The notes below the pieces were generated by a model. It ran no database searches. It saw nothing but the letters and a program-made list of their open reading frames with translations, and was not told where the DNA came from. From NCBI GenBank assembly GCA_033063855.1, contig CP093830.1, positions 9,982,854-10,046,853 on the forward strand: 64,000 bases of DNA. The letters run 5' to 3'. The DNA comes from Smittia aterrima (Eukaryota; Arthropoda; Insecta; Diptera; Chironomidae). Both the position numbers and the translations under genes were made by a program. Positions 62,864-64,000 of the stretch are shown in pieces; the stretch's first letter is position 1; the number at the start of each line of letters is the position of its first letter.

Positions 62864-64000
62864 ATGGCTGACAATTGGAATAAAGCGGCAGAGACTCAAG
62901 AACAGAGCGAAATTCAACGACTTGTAAGTTTCCAAGAAAAAATGTGTTTGGCAATCATTTTGCAAGTTTTTGTTTATTTCAGAGCGATACTGTGAAAGAT
63001 GTTTCTCTGGGTATTGAAACTAAACCACCAGGCGAAGAGGGAGAGGATGCAAAGTGAGGATTTCACTTGAAATTTTGACTTTACATGAAATGATTTGTTT
63101 TTGTTGTTGTAGTCCCGCCGATGCTTCTCTCTTGATGAAAATTATTCGTAAGGGTTTGATAGAAAGTAAGAACGATCTCGACATTCAGCGAAAAGACCCA
63201 AACTCGCCACTTTACTCGGTAAAGACATTCGAAGCGCTACATATGTGAGTATCGTCCACCTGTGAGATTCTCCCGTTTATTTTTAGAATTTAATTCATAT
63301 TCGTCATTTTAGTAAACCTCAATTACTTCAAGGAGTTTATGCAATGGGATACAATACTCCATCAAAGATTCAAGAGACAGCTCTTCCAACTTTAATTGCT
63401 GATCCTCCTCAAAACATGATTGCTCAATCGCAGTCGGGAACTGGAAAGACCGCAGCTTTCACACTTGCAATGTTGACGCGTGTTGATACTTCAAAGGACT
63501 ATCCACAAGTTCTTTGCCTCAGTCCTACTTACGAACTAGCAATTCAGACAGGAGAGGTTGCAGCTCGCATGGCAAAGTTTTGCCCAGAAATTCGCATTCG
63601 TTATGCCGTTCGAGGAGAAGAAATTGAACGATCACACAAACTCACGGATCATGTTATCATCGGCACTCCAGGAAAAGTTCTGGATTGGTCACTGAAATTC
63701 CGAGCATTCGATTTGTCAAGAATTAACGTTTTCGTATTGGACGAAGCTGACGTCATGATTGCTCAACAAGGTCACCAGGATCAGTGCATTCGCTTGCATA
63801 AGAATCTCAGCAAGAAATGTCAAATGATGTTGTTCAGTGCAACTTACGACAAGAAAGTCATGGAATTCGCTGATTACTTGGTTCCATCGCCAATCACGAT
63901 CCGACTGAAGAAAGAGGAAGAGGTTCTCGATAACATTAAACAATTTTACGTGAAATGTCGTGACCAAGACGTTAAATATCAAGCAATCGCTAATATTTAT
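62864..64000 (+). CDS. Dbp80: DEAD-box RNA helicase, DDX19/Dbp80 family (partial, runs off the window)
   Basis: ATP-dependent mRNA-export helicase of the nuclear pore in other eukaryotes. Exons: 62864-62923, 62983-63053, 63113-63244, 63313 onward; phases 0, 2, 2. 317 codons are present. After an N-terminal extension (MADNWNKAAETQEQ) come the Q motif (GYNTPSKIQETALP), motif I (SQSGTGKT), Ia (SPTYELAIQ, with the Tyr in place of Arg typical of DDX19), Ib (GTPGKVLDW), II (LDEADVM) and III (SAT). The second RecA domain begins as the window ends. The small introns (about 59-68 nt) are typical of this genome. The start is the first ATG in frame. Confidence 0.95.

Overview
The window is a stretch of animal nuclear genome with spliced genes (GT-AG introns, many only 50-110 nt) and AT-rich non-coding DNA. 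The protein set points to an insect: a vitellogenin receptor with the insect 5+8 LDL-receptor repeat layout, an Orb2-type CPEB, an insect huntingtin and a DDX19/Dbp80 helicase. Small introns and base composition suggest a dipteran, perhaps a chironomid-like midge; that placement is inference. All exon models below were built by hand from splice sites, reading phase and protein continuity.

Layout. Positions 894-46404 (minus) hold one large gene, an orb2/CPEB2-4-type translational regulator. The long isoform has 10 coding exons and 709 codons. An alternative first exon at 31496-31850 gives a 448-residue short form. Two other genes lie inside its introns on the opposite strand: a 402-residue ankyrin-repeat protein with a degenerate peptidase-like region (11274-12482), and a complete vitellogenin receptor of 1817 residues in 10 coding exons (24965-30925). 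The rest of these introns is AT-rich, with scattered GA-repeats and no supported gene.

Upstream of orb2, on the same strand, are an XK-related membrane protein (47457-49366, 598 aa) and, only 198 bp further, a complete huntingtin (49565-58117, 2736 aa, 7 coding exons). Next comes a four-finger C2H2 zinc-finger gene (58724-61130, 562 aa, 8 coding exons). It is divergent from a DEAD-box helicase of the DDX19/Dbp80 family (62864 to the window end, partial).

How the parts relate. Orb2 and the vitellogenin receptor, overlapping on opposite strands, are both linked to oogenesis in insects. The orb2 3' end carries CPE-like elements just before its poly(A) hexamers, so the protein may regulate its own mRNA. 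Huntingtin and the XK-related gene are packed tightly enough to share regulatory DNA. I found no mobile element, tRNA, rRNA or CRISPR array that I could support.
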